A stretch of DNA of 10,397 nt from Zwartia sp. (GCA_030653405.1 JAURZO010000074.1:1-10397), one strand, 5' to 3'. Numbered from the stretch's first letter, positions 1-6,655 are shown. Notes: generated by a model not told the origin, from the letters alone. Numbers and translations: made by a program.

Positions 1-591
1 CTGGATCGTGGCGAGCTTGACGCCCTGAGGACTCGAGCCCAGATAGTTGCCAATATCAATGAGGTGCCGGCCCATCAGTCCGTCAAATGGTGCCCGAACT
101 TCCGTGTAGCCGAAATTGATCTGAGCAAGTTTCAGATTAGCCTCAGCCTGCAAGTAGACAGACATTGCTTTGTCCACAGCCGCTTGTGAGGTCGCATTGT
201 CTTTAAGCAACGCCCGTTGACGTGTGATTTCTATTTTGGCTTCTTCAAAGACTGCGCGTGTCAGTTTGACCTGTTGCGCATATTGGTCCTGCTCGATCAC
301 AAACAACAATTGATCTTTTTTGACAAAAGCGCCATCGGCAAACTCGATTTTGGTCAAAAATCCAGGCACTCGCGCTTCGAGATCAACCGAAAGAAATGCA
401 GCCACGTTACCGTCAAAAATTTCATAACTACGAATGTCCTGCTCGACGGGCTTGGCCGTGGTCACTTGCGGTGGCACTGTGACCCGAGGTGGTGCTTTTT
501 TGTCGCACGCAGAAAGCGTAAACGTCACCACCAAAGCAGCCATTATTCCGAGCGTGCTTCGCACGAAGGTGTTGTTCATCATCGTACTCAT
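1..591 (-). CDS. RND efflux periplasmic adaptor (membrane fusion) lipoprotein, C-terminus cut by window edge
   Basis: This is the periplasmic adaptor of a tripartite RND drug-efflux pump, linking an inner-membrane pump to the outer-membrane channel. Only the first 197 codons are present. I translated it from the minus strand: an N-terminal signal segment ends in the lipobox LSAC with Cys29, so the protein is probably lipid-anchored. A biotinyl-lipoyl-like half-motif follows (residues about 60-95, with VPGFLTKIEFADGAFVKKDQ), then an alpha-hairpin rich in Gln, Ala and Glu, and the second lipoyl half with the family hallmark VRAPFDGLMGR near residue 175. The start ATG overlaps the stop of the upstream outer-membrane gene in an ATGA, which indicates translational coupling. 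Alternative in-frame ATGs lie 3 and 4 codons downstream and would not change the product. The inner-membrane pump gene is expected beyond base 1. The family call is firm; the substrate is unknown. Confidence 0.93.
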   Translation of the reverse strand, partial: MSTMMNNTFVRSTLGIMAALVVTFTLSACDKKAPPRVTVPPQVTTAKPVEQDIRSYEIFDGNVAAFLSVDLEARVPGFLTKIEFADGAFVKKDQLLFVIEQDQYAQQVKLTRAVFEEAKIEITRQRALLKDNATSQAAVDKAMSVYLQAEANLKLAQINFGYTEVRAPFDGLMGRHLIDIGNYLGSSPQGVKLATIQ

Positions 592-2192
592 TGAATCGTC
601 TCGCTAGACTTCACTAAACGTGGCTCGGCAGGGTTGGCCAAGGCATCGCCCCAATTTGTTCTCGCCTGCATTTGCGCCGTCATTGAAGGCGGCAAGGCAG
701 GAATATTCAGCTCTCCGGACCAGCCACCACCGAGCGCCTTAAACGCCGCGACATAGCCTAATAAATTATTGGTCTGTGTCTGCACGAGGCTGTTCTGCAC
801 TAATAAAAGCTGCTGCTGCGCCACAATGACGGTGTTGTAGTCATTTTGACCCGCCTTATAGCGATCCAACGCCAAGGTCGCGGCTCGCTGTGCCGCCACG
901 ACGGAACGCTTTAGATCCCCCGCCGAACTGCTGGTCGTGGAAATCGAAACCAAGGCCTGTTCGACCTCTTTCTGGGCTTGCAGTACCTGGTTTTGATAGG
1001 TCAGGATGCTCTGTTGAAAGACCGCATCTTGGACACGGATCTGATCAACAATCGCACCGCGATAAAACAAGGGGAACATAAAACTGCCACCAATGGAGGC
1101 GGTACGGTTATCCCAGGAAAAAAGACTGGATGACTGAGTCAAATTATTCACAGAGACGTTTTGGAATCCAAAAAATCCGCTTAATGAAAAGCTCGGATAC
1201 AAAGCGGCGGTGTTGACCCCAATCAGCGCTGACTGAGCCGCTGCTGCGTACTCAGCTTGCAAGACATCCGGACGACGTCGCAACAAATCTTTGGGAATGC
1301 CTGTTTGTAAAGACTTGGGTATTTGCAAAGCACCCGTTGTATTGCCATAGGTCTTTTCGTAAAAGTCCGGCAACTCGCCAAGCAGAATGCTCATGGCGTA
1401 CTCGGCATTTTTCAACGCTGCAATCAGCGTTGGGATTTCAGATTTGGTTTGCTCATACTGCGACTGCGCCTGGCTCAGGTCGAGCAATGAAGTCGCTCCA
1501 TTTTTAAATCGCGAAGCCGCTATCCTCAAGCTTTCGGCCTGTAATGCCAAGTTTGTTCGAGCCACCTGGATTAAGGACTGATAATTTCGAATACTGATGT
1601 AGGTGTTGGCCACATCGGCTGCCAATGATACGTCCGCGGCATAGTAAGCCGCAGTGGTTGAAATCAATGAGGAAACCGTGCTTTCGATGCCGCGTCGAAA
1701 TTTGCCCCAAAAATCAATCTCCCAATTTGCCTGCACGACCATATTTTGCGTGGTCGATAAGGAAGAAGTATTGAGGAACTGGGTCAGCGCATTCGGCTGA
1801 TCGGCGCGTGTCGCGCTACCGCCCAAGGTTACGGTCGGCAACAGGCTCGCGTCGGCCACGCCGAGCTGCGACCGCGCCTGATAGATACGAACCGCAGCGC
1901 GCTGAAGCGACAAATTATCCCTGGCAGCACGCGCCAACAAATCATTCAAAGTGGGATCGTTAAAACTCGCCCACCAGCTCACTGGGTTGGGCGTGGTCGC
2001 TAGAGCAGCTGGAATCGCTTCAGTGAACTCTGACTTTTTCGGCTCACTAAATTGCGTCTGAAGCTTAGTCGCGGGTTGCTCAAAGTCCGGGCCTACCGTG
2101 CAGCCGGAAACAGAAATGGAAATGGCTCCAAAGACTATTAAGTATCGTCTTTGGAGCCATTTATTAAAAAATACTGTCTGAGATGAGTGCAT
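588..2192 (-). CDS. NodT/OprM-family outer-membrane efflux lipoprotein
   Basis: This is the outer-membrane channel of an RND-type tripartite efflux system (TolC-like trimeric barrel). The product has 534 residues, somewhat longer than the usual 470-500. The signal peptide ends in the lipobox VSGC, with Cys31 followed by TVGPDF, the hallmark start of mature OprM/NodT lipoproteins. Two outer-membrane efflux repeats follow. The second contains the family motif DLLRRRPDVLQAE near the middle and a Tyr/Gln-rich helical end (LDRYKAGQNDYNTVIVAQQQLL). The ATG is the most upstream start possible, because an in-frame TAG lies four codons before it; the ribosome site is weak (CACGAG). The gene precedes the adaptor rather than following the pump, and overlaps the adaptor start by four bases. 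A tail of about 45 residues rich in Ala and Asn follows the last helix. Its signal-peptide codons carry a long inverted repeat, described separately. Confidence 0.95.
   Translation of the reverse strand: MHSSQTVFFNKWLQRRYLIVFGAISISVSGCTVGPDFEQPATKLQTQFSEPKKSEFTEAIPAALATTPNPVSWWASFNDPTLNDLLARAARDNLSLQRAAVRIYQARSQLGVADASLLPTVTLGGSATRADQPNALTQFLNTSSLSTTQNMVVQANWEIDFWGKFRRGIESTVSSLISTTAAYYAADVSLAADVANTYISIRNYQSLIQVARTNLALQAESLRIAASRFKNGATSLLDLSQAQSQYEQTKSEIPTLIAALKNAEYAMSILLGELPDFYEKTYGNTTGALQIPKSLQTGIPKDLLRRRPDVLQAEYAAAAQSALIGVNTAALYPSFSLSGFFGFQNVSVNNLTQSSSLFSWDNRTASIGGSFMFPLFYRGAIVDQIRVQDAVFQQSILTYQNQVLQAQKEVEQALVSISTTSSSAGDLKRSVVAAQRAATLALDRYKAGQNDYNTVIVAQQQLLLVQNSLVQTQTNNLLGYVAAFKALGGGWSGELNIPALPPSMTAQMQARTNWGDALANPAEPRLVKSSETIQ
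2120..2162. repeat. Perfect 16-bp inverted repeat with 11-bp spacer inside the efflux lipoprotein signal codons
   Basis: The arms are AAATGGCTCCAAAGAC (2120-2135) and GTCTTTGGAGCCATTT (2147-2162), fully complementary over 16 positions. The spacer 2136-2146 could add two more pairs after one mismatch. The repeat lies at codons 11-26 of the outer-membrane efflux gene, so the mRNA could form a strong hairpin about 30 bases after the start codon. No T-run follows on either strand, so it does not look like an intrinsic terminator. It could be a translational attenuator, an mRNA stability element or a dimeric-regulator site; the sequence does not decide between these. Confidence 0.8.
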
Positions 2193-2246
2193 CTCGTGAT
2201 TCTACGGTACTTTTACCCTAGAAGTCGATGCCTCTGGCACCCAGAC
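2193..2246 (-). promoter_or_regulatory. Gap upstream of efflux operon, possible weak promoter
   Basis: These 54 bases separate the binding-protein stop from the efflux lipoprotein start. On the minus strand a TAGAAT hexamer (2204-2199, 5 of 6 to the -10 consensus) lies close to the start codon, with TCGACT 18 bases upstream (4 of 6 to the -35 consensus). Transcription from it would begin at or next to the ATG, which would give a nearly leaderless message. The match is weak. Read-through from the upstream genes is equally possible, since all genes here point the same way. Confidence 0.22.
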
Positions 2247-2257
2247 CTAATCGACTT
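2222..2257 (-). terminator. Interrupted stem-loop over the binding-protein stop codon
   Basis: An outer stem of 8 bp (AAGTCGAT at 2222-2229 with ATCGACTT at 2250-2257) encloses an inner 5-bp stem (TCTGG 2233-2237 with CCAGA 2241-2245) and a 3-base loop. The structure spans the TAG stop of the binding-protein gene. No T-tract follows on the minus strand, so it is a poor intrinsic terminator. It may instead protect the 3' end of the binding-protein message or lower read-through into the efflux genes. Confidence 0.35.
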
Positions 2258-3239
2258 TGGCGCCAGAAATTTTGACGATTTCAGCCCATTTTTTCATGTC
2301 TTCCCTGTGAATACGCGCGAAAGCCTCAGGACCAGGGTCCGCTGCAGGCGTGATGCCCTGTGTATCTGTCAGCCAGGCCTTGAAAGCTGGAGCTGAAACA
2401 ATCTTGACGACTTCGGCGCTCATCTTGGCTGAAATATCAGCAGGCATCTTGGCTGGGCCGAATAAACCGTACCAAGTACTGCTCACAAAACCTGGCAAAT
2501 TGCAGGCTTCAGCCACGGTTGGCACGTCTGGCAAGGCCGAAAGACGCGCCGGACTCGTCACGGCGAGCGCGATGGTGCGTCCCCCCTTGACCGAGGCAAT
2601 CGCAGGAGCGCTCTGATTAAAGAACATATCGACATCGCCACCAAGCAACGCTGTCATCGCAGGACCTTGACCGCGATACGGGACGTGCACCATGTCAATC
2701 TTGGCCGCGCTCGCGAATTGGGCCCCAGACAAATGCGTCGAGGCTCCATTTCCCGTCGATCCATAATTGAGTGTGCCGGGCTTGTCGCGCATCAGCTTGA
2801 GCAAATCGCCACAGGTTTTAATCTCTGGATGTTTTTTGGGATTAATCAGTAATACGTTTGGCACATCGCCCAAAATTGCGATACGCGTGAAATCCTTATC
2901 CACATCAAAGCTGAGCTTAGGGTAGAGCGCAGCGTTGATCGCATGCGTACCGGCCGTACCGAACAAATAGGTATAGCCGTCAGGTTGCGCACGCGCAACA
3001 AAATCAGAAGCGATATTGCCGCCGGCGCCTGTTTTAGCATCGACAACGACAGGCACATTCCATGCCGCTGTCAGTGCCTCACCAATTTTGCGGGCGTAGA
3101 TATCGACACCAGAGCCATTAGGAAAGCCACCAACAATTGTGATTGAACGGGTGGGAAATTTGTCGGCTTGAGCCACGGCAACCGAACAAGCGGCAGCTGC
3201 AAGAACAGCGACTGTTACTTTTTTAAGTGTGTCACGCAT
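2247..3239 (-). CDS. Tripartite tricarboxylate transporter (Bug family) periplasmic solute-binding protein
   Basis: This is a periplasmic receptor of the TctC/Bug family, which binds carboxylates and related small acids, classically for a TctAB-type permease. The product has 330 residues, typical for the family. The signal peptide MRDTLKKVTVAVLAAAAC runs to a type I cleavage site around AVAQA (residues 21-25). Family motifs are in order: GFPNGSGVDIYAR (38-50) in the first ligand loop, GAGGNIASDFVARAQPDGYT (71-90), NYGSTGNGASTHL (159-171) and HVPYRGQGPAM (186-196). The ATG has a strong ribosome site, GAGGAG, 7 bases upstream, and it overlaps the stop of the preceding dehydrogenase gene, so the two are probably co-translated. 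No TctA or TctB membrane gene is visible. Orphan receptors of this kind are abundant in Bordetella and relatives. The ligand cannot be read from sequence; a hydroxy or branched diacid would suit the neighbouring enzymes. Confidence 0.94.
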   Translation of the reverse strand: MRDTLKKVTVAVLAAAACSVAVAQADKFPTRSITIVGGFPNGSGVDIYARKIGEALTAAWNVPVVVDAKTGAGGNIASDFVARAQPDGYTYLFGTAGTHAINAALYPKLSFDVDKDFTRIAILGDVPNVLLINPKKHPEIKTCGDLLKLMRDKPGTLNYGSTGNGASTHLSGAQFASAAKIDMVHVPYRGQGPAMTALLGGDVDMFFNQSAPAIASVKGGRTIALAVTSPARLSALPDVPTVAEACNLPGFVSSTWYGLFGPAKMPADISAKMSAEVVKIVSAPAFKAWLTDTQGITPAADPGPEAFARIHREDMKKWAEIVKISGAKVD

Positions 3240-3249
3240 CGTGATCTCC

Positions 3250-4173
3250 TCAACGCAGTGTGCCCTGCCCCGAAATCCGGCGGCAGTGGTTTAAAGATGC
3301 TTCGATCAAATTGTCACTCGCTTCTGGCGTACGGAATGCGGAATGCGCCGATAGCGTGACATTTTCGATTTTTGTAAATGGGTGATCGGCAGGCAGCGGC
3401 TCAATTTCAAAGACATCCAGCCCTGCATGGGCGATTTTGCCGGAACTCAGCGCCTCAATCAGCGCTTTTTCGTCGATCACCGCTCCACGGGCTGTATTGA
3501 CCAAAATCACCCCGTCTTTCATCTGGGCGATACGCTCGCGTGAAATAAAGCCTTTTGTTTCGTCATTGAGCAACAAATGTAAAGAGATCACCTGACTTTG
3601 CGCCAGCAACTCATCTAGCGATACGAATGTCACGCCAGGGAAGGATTTGGGTGTGCGGTTCCAGGCAATCACCTTCATTCCAGCGCCAAGGGCCAAACGG
3701 GCCATCTCGGCCGCAATCCCTCCAAACCCAATCAATCCAAGTGTTTTACCCGTCAACTGCACCGCCTCGGTGCGAAGCCAATGACCCGCTCGCATCCCCC
3801 GGTCCATCCGCGCGAAACCCTTGGCCGAAGCCCACATCAGCGCAAAAGCACACTCAGCGACGGCTGTATCGCCATAGCCTTTAATGATGTGCACCTCGAT
3901 GCCGATTGCGGCGAGTTCTTCGGGGTTCATGTAAGAGCGTGCGCCTGTACCCAAAAACACGATGTGCTTTAAGCCTTTGCACTGTTTGGCAATACTGGTC
4001 GGCACTGCCGTGTGATCGACGATCAGGATTTCGGCATCCCCCATGACACCAGGAACCTGCTCAGGCGTGATGTCAACCTGTCGGTTCACGACAAGAGTGA
4101 TGTCATCTGCGCGGTGCAAACGCTCTGCGACATTACCCAAGGTCTCACTTGCATCAATAAATACAGCTTTCAT
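3250..4173 (-). CDS. D-isomer-specific 2-hydroxyacid dehydrogenase (NAD(P)-dependent)
   Basis: This cytoplasmic enzyme should interconvert a 2-oxoacid and a D-2-hydroxyacid with NAD(P)H. From the chosen ATG (sequence MKAVFIDASETLG) it has 307 residues, near the family norm. The Rossmann motif GLIGFGGIA is at about 146-154, with Ala in place of the third Gly of GxGxxG. The catalytic triad of the family is visible: Arg229 in NTARGAVIDE, Glu258 in GLDVFEIEP and His277 in LSAHSAF. The usual TPH before the histidine is SAH here. A TTG start 21 bases upstream (4194) is possible, but the ATG matches the normal N-terminus of the family and has GGGA about 10 bases before it. It is the first gene of the minus-strand unit, 10 bases ahead of the binding protein. 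The Asn-Arg after the second Rossmann strand (IAWNRTP) hints at NADP preference, though weakly. The exact substrate is unknown. Confidence 0.92.
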   Translation of the reverse strand: MKAVFIDASETLGNVAERLHRADDITLVVNRQVDITPEQVPGVMGDAEILIVDHTAVPTSIAKQCKGLKHIVFLGTGARSYMNPEELAAIGIEVHIIKGYGDTAVAECAFALMWASAKGFARMDRGMRAGHWLRTEAVQLTGKTLGLIGFGGIAAEMARLALGAGMKVIAWNRTPKSFPGVTFVSLDELLAQSQVISLHLLLNDETKGFISRERIAQMKDGVILVNTARGAVIDEKALIEALSSGKIAHAGLDVFEIEPLPADHPFTKIENVTLSAHSAFRTPEASDNLIEASLNHCRRISGQGTLR

Positions 4174-4340
4174 CTGAATCAGTTCCCGAGTCAAAGGCCC
4201 TCAAGGGCAAAATTGAAAAAATACATCATACCGGAGCGCGAACGGATACCAACAGTCCTTGATGCTACGATGTTTTATCGCTAAAAACCAAATAATTTTG
4301 GGCTATTTACTTCAGCCTTCTCGTGAATAATAAAAACCTC
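4174..4340. promoter_or_regulatory. Divergent promoter region between dehydrogenase/binding-protein unit and catabolic operon
   Basis: This is the only divergent gap in the window and probably controls both units. The minus-strand promoter is listed separately. For the plus strand I see only a weak candidate, TTGATG (4259-4264), 17 bases, TAAAAA (4282-4287). Two adjacent dyads lie near it: TTTTA-TCGC-TAAAA (4273-4286), whose T and A spacing fits the loose T-N11-A pattern of LysR-type sites, and CCAAA-TAAT-TTTGG (4288-4301). A further small dyad GCCCT-CA-AGGGC sits at 4197-4208, close to the dehydrogenase start. The placement suggests one regulator acting on both directions; its gene is not in the window. 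Confidence 0.45.
4225..4252 (-). promoter_or_regulatory. Probable sigma70 promoter for the dehydrogenase/binding-protein unit
   Basis: On the minus strand TTGGTA (4252-4247, 4 of 6 to the -35 consensus) is followed after 16 bases by TATGAT (4230-4225, 5 of 6 to the -10 consensus). The predicted transcript would start near 4218, which leaves a leader of about 45 bases before the dehydrogenase ATG at 4173. It was found by eye only. Confidence 0.45.
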
Positions 4341-5621
4341 ATGTCTCAGCCAGAACACATTGTCATGATCGGGGCCGGGATTATCGGCGCCACAAGTGCC
4401 TATCAGTGCCTCAATGCCGGCATGCGCGTCACGCTGATCGAGCCGCAGATACCCGGCGACGAGCAGGCTGCAAGCTATGGGAACGCAGGGTGGCTATCCT
4501 CTCATTCAGTGCTTCCGCCGGCTGCACCGGGCGCCTGGAAACAGGTGCCTAAATGGATTGCGGATCCATTGGGCCCCCTGGCGATTCGTTGGAAGTATTT
4601 TCCAAAAGCGTTGCCATGGCTATTACGCTACCTGAACGCAGCTTCGAATTACAACAAGGTAGGTCACACTGCAGTGGCTTTACGCAGCTTGCTTGAAGGT
4701 GCTCCGGCTATTCATCAAGAGATGGCGGAGCAAGCCGGCGTCGCACACCTTATTATTCGAACCGGTCTCCTTCACGCGTACCTCTCCAAGGCACAGTTCT
4801 TGCAAGACGCCAGAGCGTGGGATATTCGACGCAAAGAAGGCATCGCCTGGCAAGAGCTTGACGCTCGCGCCTTAGCGCAACTCGAGCCCGATCTGGATCC
4901 GCGCTATACCTTTGGTGTCCTCGTACCCGAAACAGGGAGTTGCCGCAATCCCGGTGCTTACACCGCAGCCCTTGTCGCGCATGCCCTGGCACGCGGTGCG
5001 CAACGCGTACACGCTCATGCAACGGGTTTTCGCATTGAACAGGGCAAACTGAAAGCCGTTCTGACCGACACGGGTGAAGTCCCCTGCGACAAAGCGGTGA
5101 TTGCGATTGGCGCGCGCTCCAAAGCACTCGCACGCCTCGCCGGCGATCACGTCTCGCTGGAGTCAGAACGTGGCTACCATGCCGTGGTCGAGGCCCCAGA
5201 AGCAGGTCCGCGTACGCCAACCATGTTTGCAGATTGCAAAGTCATTGTGACGTCAATGGAAGGTGGTTTACGAGTCGCCGGCCAAGTCGAAATCGCCCAA
5301 ACAGACGATACGCCAAACTGGAGACGCGCAGAAATTTTGCGGCAACATCTCATGACGCTCTACCCGAAACTACCTTCAGATCTGCCAACAGAGCGAATCA
5401 AAATCTGGATGGGGCGTCGACCAAGCACGCCCGATGGTCTGCCTTGCATCGGACTGGCAAGCGCTTGTGCAGACATCATTCACGCGTATGGTCACGGCCA
5501 TGTCGGCTTGGTGGGCTCGGCGCGCACCGGCCGCCTGGTCGCTCAACTGGCCACAGGCGCAGCACCGGAGATTTCCCTGGCGCCATTTAGTCCTCAACGG
5601 TTTAAACATATCAGCACATGA
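4341..5621 (+). CDS. FAD-dependent D-amino-acid dehydrogenase-like oxidoreductase (DadA/DAO family)
   Basis: This flavoenzyme should oxidatively deaminate an amino acid, probably a D-amino acid or a cyclic or secondary amine, to a 2-oxoacid or imine. The product has 426 residues, close to DadA (about 430). The dinucleotide fold lies at the N-terminus: VMIGAGIIG with GxGxxG at 11-16 and the ribose-binding Glu34 in TLIEP. A DadA-like loop (EQAASYGNAGWLSSHSVLPP) follows, and the C-terminal FAD-contact motif IIHAYGHGHVGLVGSARTG is near the end. I prefer the ATG at 4341; a GTG at 4323 is in frame and adds only six residues. Neither has a clear ribosome site, and the leader is A-rich. It is the first gene of the plus-strand operon, and its TGA overlaps an ATG in an ATGA. 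In this context it could supply a 2-oxoacid or act on a substrate imported with the help of the neighbouring binding protein. The substrate is not readable. Confidence 0.9.
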   Translation: MSQPEHIVMIGAGIIGATSAYQCLNAGMRVTLIEPQIPGDEQAASYGNAGWLSSHSVLPPAAPGAWKQVPKWIADPLGPLAIRWKYFPKALPWLLRYLNAASNYNKVGHTAVALRSLLEGAPAIHQEMAEQAGVAHLIIRTGLLHAYLSKAQFLQDARAWDIRRKEGIAWQELDARALAQLEPDLDPRYTFGVLVPETGSCRNPGAYTAALVAHALARGAQRVHAHATGFRIEQGKLKAVLTDTGEVPCDKAVIAIGARSKALARLAGDHVSLESERGYHAVVEAPEAGPRTPTMFADCKVIVTSMEGGLRVAGQVEIAQTDDTPNWRRAEILRQHLMTLYPKLPSDLPTERIKIWMGRRPSTPDGLPCIGLASACADIIHAYGHGHVGLVGSARTGRLVAQLATGAAPEISLAPFSPQRFKHIST

Positions 5622-5631
5622 GCGATTCACA

Positions 5632-6654
5632 ATGAAACCTTCAGACCTCCACGACGATAGTGAAGACACAGAGTTCACCGCTCAGGAGCGTGCGGCTGCC
5701 GCCAAAAAAAGCACCTGGGTCAGTGTGTGCGTCAACATCGTGTTGGCAACAGCGCAAATCGTCATCGGTATTTTCGCGAAGTCGCAAGCATTGGTCGCAG
5801 ATGGAATTCATTCGCTCTCGGATCTGATCGGTGATTTCGTGGTCCTATTTGCGAACCATCACAGCCAAAAAGATGCTGACCAAGATCATCCTTACGGCCA
5901 TCAACGCTTTGAAACAGCGGCCTCGATGGTCTTGGGCGTGCTGTTGATCATTGTGGCAATTGGGATGTTTTGGGCCGCCTTCGAAAAACTCAAAAATCCA
6001 GAAGATATTCCAACCGTGCATGGCGCGGCGCTCTGGATCGTCGGCATTGCGCTCGTGTCAAAAGAACTTCTTTTTCGCTACATGCTGCGCATCGCCAAGA
6101 AAGTAAAATCAAGCATGCTCGTCGCAAATGCCTGGCATGCGCGCTCCGACGCCGCCTCTTCACTGGTCGTTGCGGTAGGGATTGTCGGAAACCTTGCTGG
6201 CTATCCCATCCTCGATCCGATTGCAGCATTATTTGTCGGTCTCATGATTGGAAAAATGGGCTGGAGTTTTGGTTCAAGCGCCTTTCATGATCTGATGGAT
6301 CGTTCAGCAGATGAACAAGAAGTGGAGGCCATTACGGCTACGCTGCGCCAAACACCCGGCGTACTTGGCGTGCATGATGTCCGAACACGCAAAATGGGTG
6401 ACCTGATTTTGGTCGATGCACATATCGAAGTCGACGCGCGACTCACCGTCGAAGTTGGACACGATATCGGCCTCGCAGCTAGGCACGCCGTCATGCAACG
6501 CCATCGCGTCTTGAATCTCATGACGCACATTGATCCCGTGCCTTCGCATACGGACAAAAACGTGACCGCGACGGCTGCGCAAGTAGAACTGGCAACGGAT
6601 GATCGTGCGCAAGGGTCATCCGCCCCGACTCATGAGAAGCTACAAGGGAGTTGA
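5632..6654 (+). CDS. Cation diffusion facilitator (CDF) family divalent metal exporter
   Basis: This inner-membrane antiporter exports divalent metal (Zn, Fe, Co or Mn class) against protons. The product has 340 residues. Six membrane segments can be seen at about 28-49, 54-75, 97-117, 129-148, 163-186 and 190-210. The metal site is complete: Asp57, His60 and Asp64 in ADGIHSLSD (helix 2), and His169 and Asp173 in AWHARSD (helix 5). The family motif DHPYGH is at 85-90. The cytoplasmic domain follows, with HDVRTRKMG (248-256) and MTHIDP (297-302), then a polar tail of about 40 residues. The open frame extends 66 codons upstream inside the DadA-like gene, but the ATG at 5632 is the only start that fits CDF proteins; it lies 10 bases after the DadA-like stop. 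One base separates its stop from the leuC-like start. A metal exporter inside a carbon-catabolism operon is unusual. Confidence 0.94.
   Translation: MKPSDLHDDSEDTEFTAQERAAAAKKSTWVSVCVNIVLATAQIVIGIFAKSQALVADGIHSLSDLIGDFVVLFANHHSQKDADQDHPYGHQRFETAASMVLGVLLIIVAIGMFWAAFEKLKNPEDIPTVHGAALWIVGIALVSKELLFRYMLRIAKKVKSSMLVANAWHARSDAASSLVVAVGIVGNLAGYPILDPIAALFVGLMIGKMGWSFGSSAFHDLMDRSADEQEVEAITATLRQTPGVLGVHDVRTRKMGDLILVDAHIEVDARLTVEVGHDIGLAARHAVMQRHRVLNLMTHIDPVPSHTDKNVTATAAQVELATDDRAQGSSAPTHEKLQGS
6641..6650 (+). promoter_or_regulatory. Ribosome binding site that fixes the long LeuC start
   Basis: The sequence AAGGGAG lies inside the last codons of the CDF gene, with its GGAG five bases before the ATG at 6656. 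This is the best ribosome site in the operon, and it selects the 493-residue form of the LeuC-like protein. The in-frame ATG at 6725, which would give a normal-length LeuC, has no comparable site before it. Confidence 0.6.
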
Positions 6655-6655
6655 A

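Noticed and set aside
217..594. Plus-strand open frame of 125 codons opposite the adaptor gene
   Set aside because: The minus-strand frame encodes a clear RND adaptor with lipobox and lipoyl motifs; the plus-strand translation is rich in Arg, His and Cys with no recognisable domain.
2120..2162. Reading the long inverted repeat as an insertion-sequence end or intrinsic terminator
   Set aside because: No transposase, target duplication or T-tract accompanies it, and the host reading frame is intact across it.
4753..5220. Minus-strand open frame of 155 codons inside the DadA-like gene
   Set aside because: It lies wholly opposite a well-supported flavoenzyme gene, is Arg-rich, and shows no family motif; it is an antisense shadow.
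5434..5631. In-frame 66-codon upstream extension of the CDF gene
   Set aside because: It overlaps the end of the DadA-like gene in another frame, and its translation does not resemble CDF N-termini; the ATG at 5632 gives the normal form.
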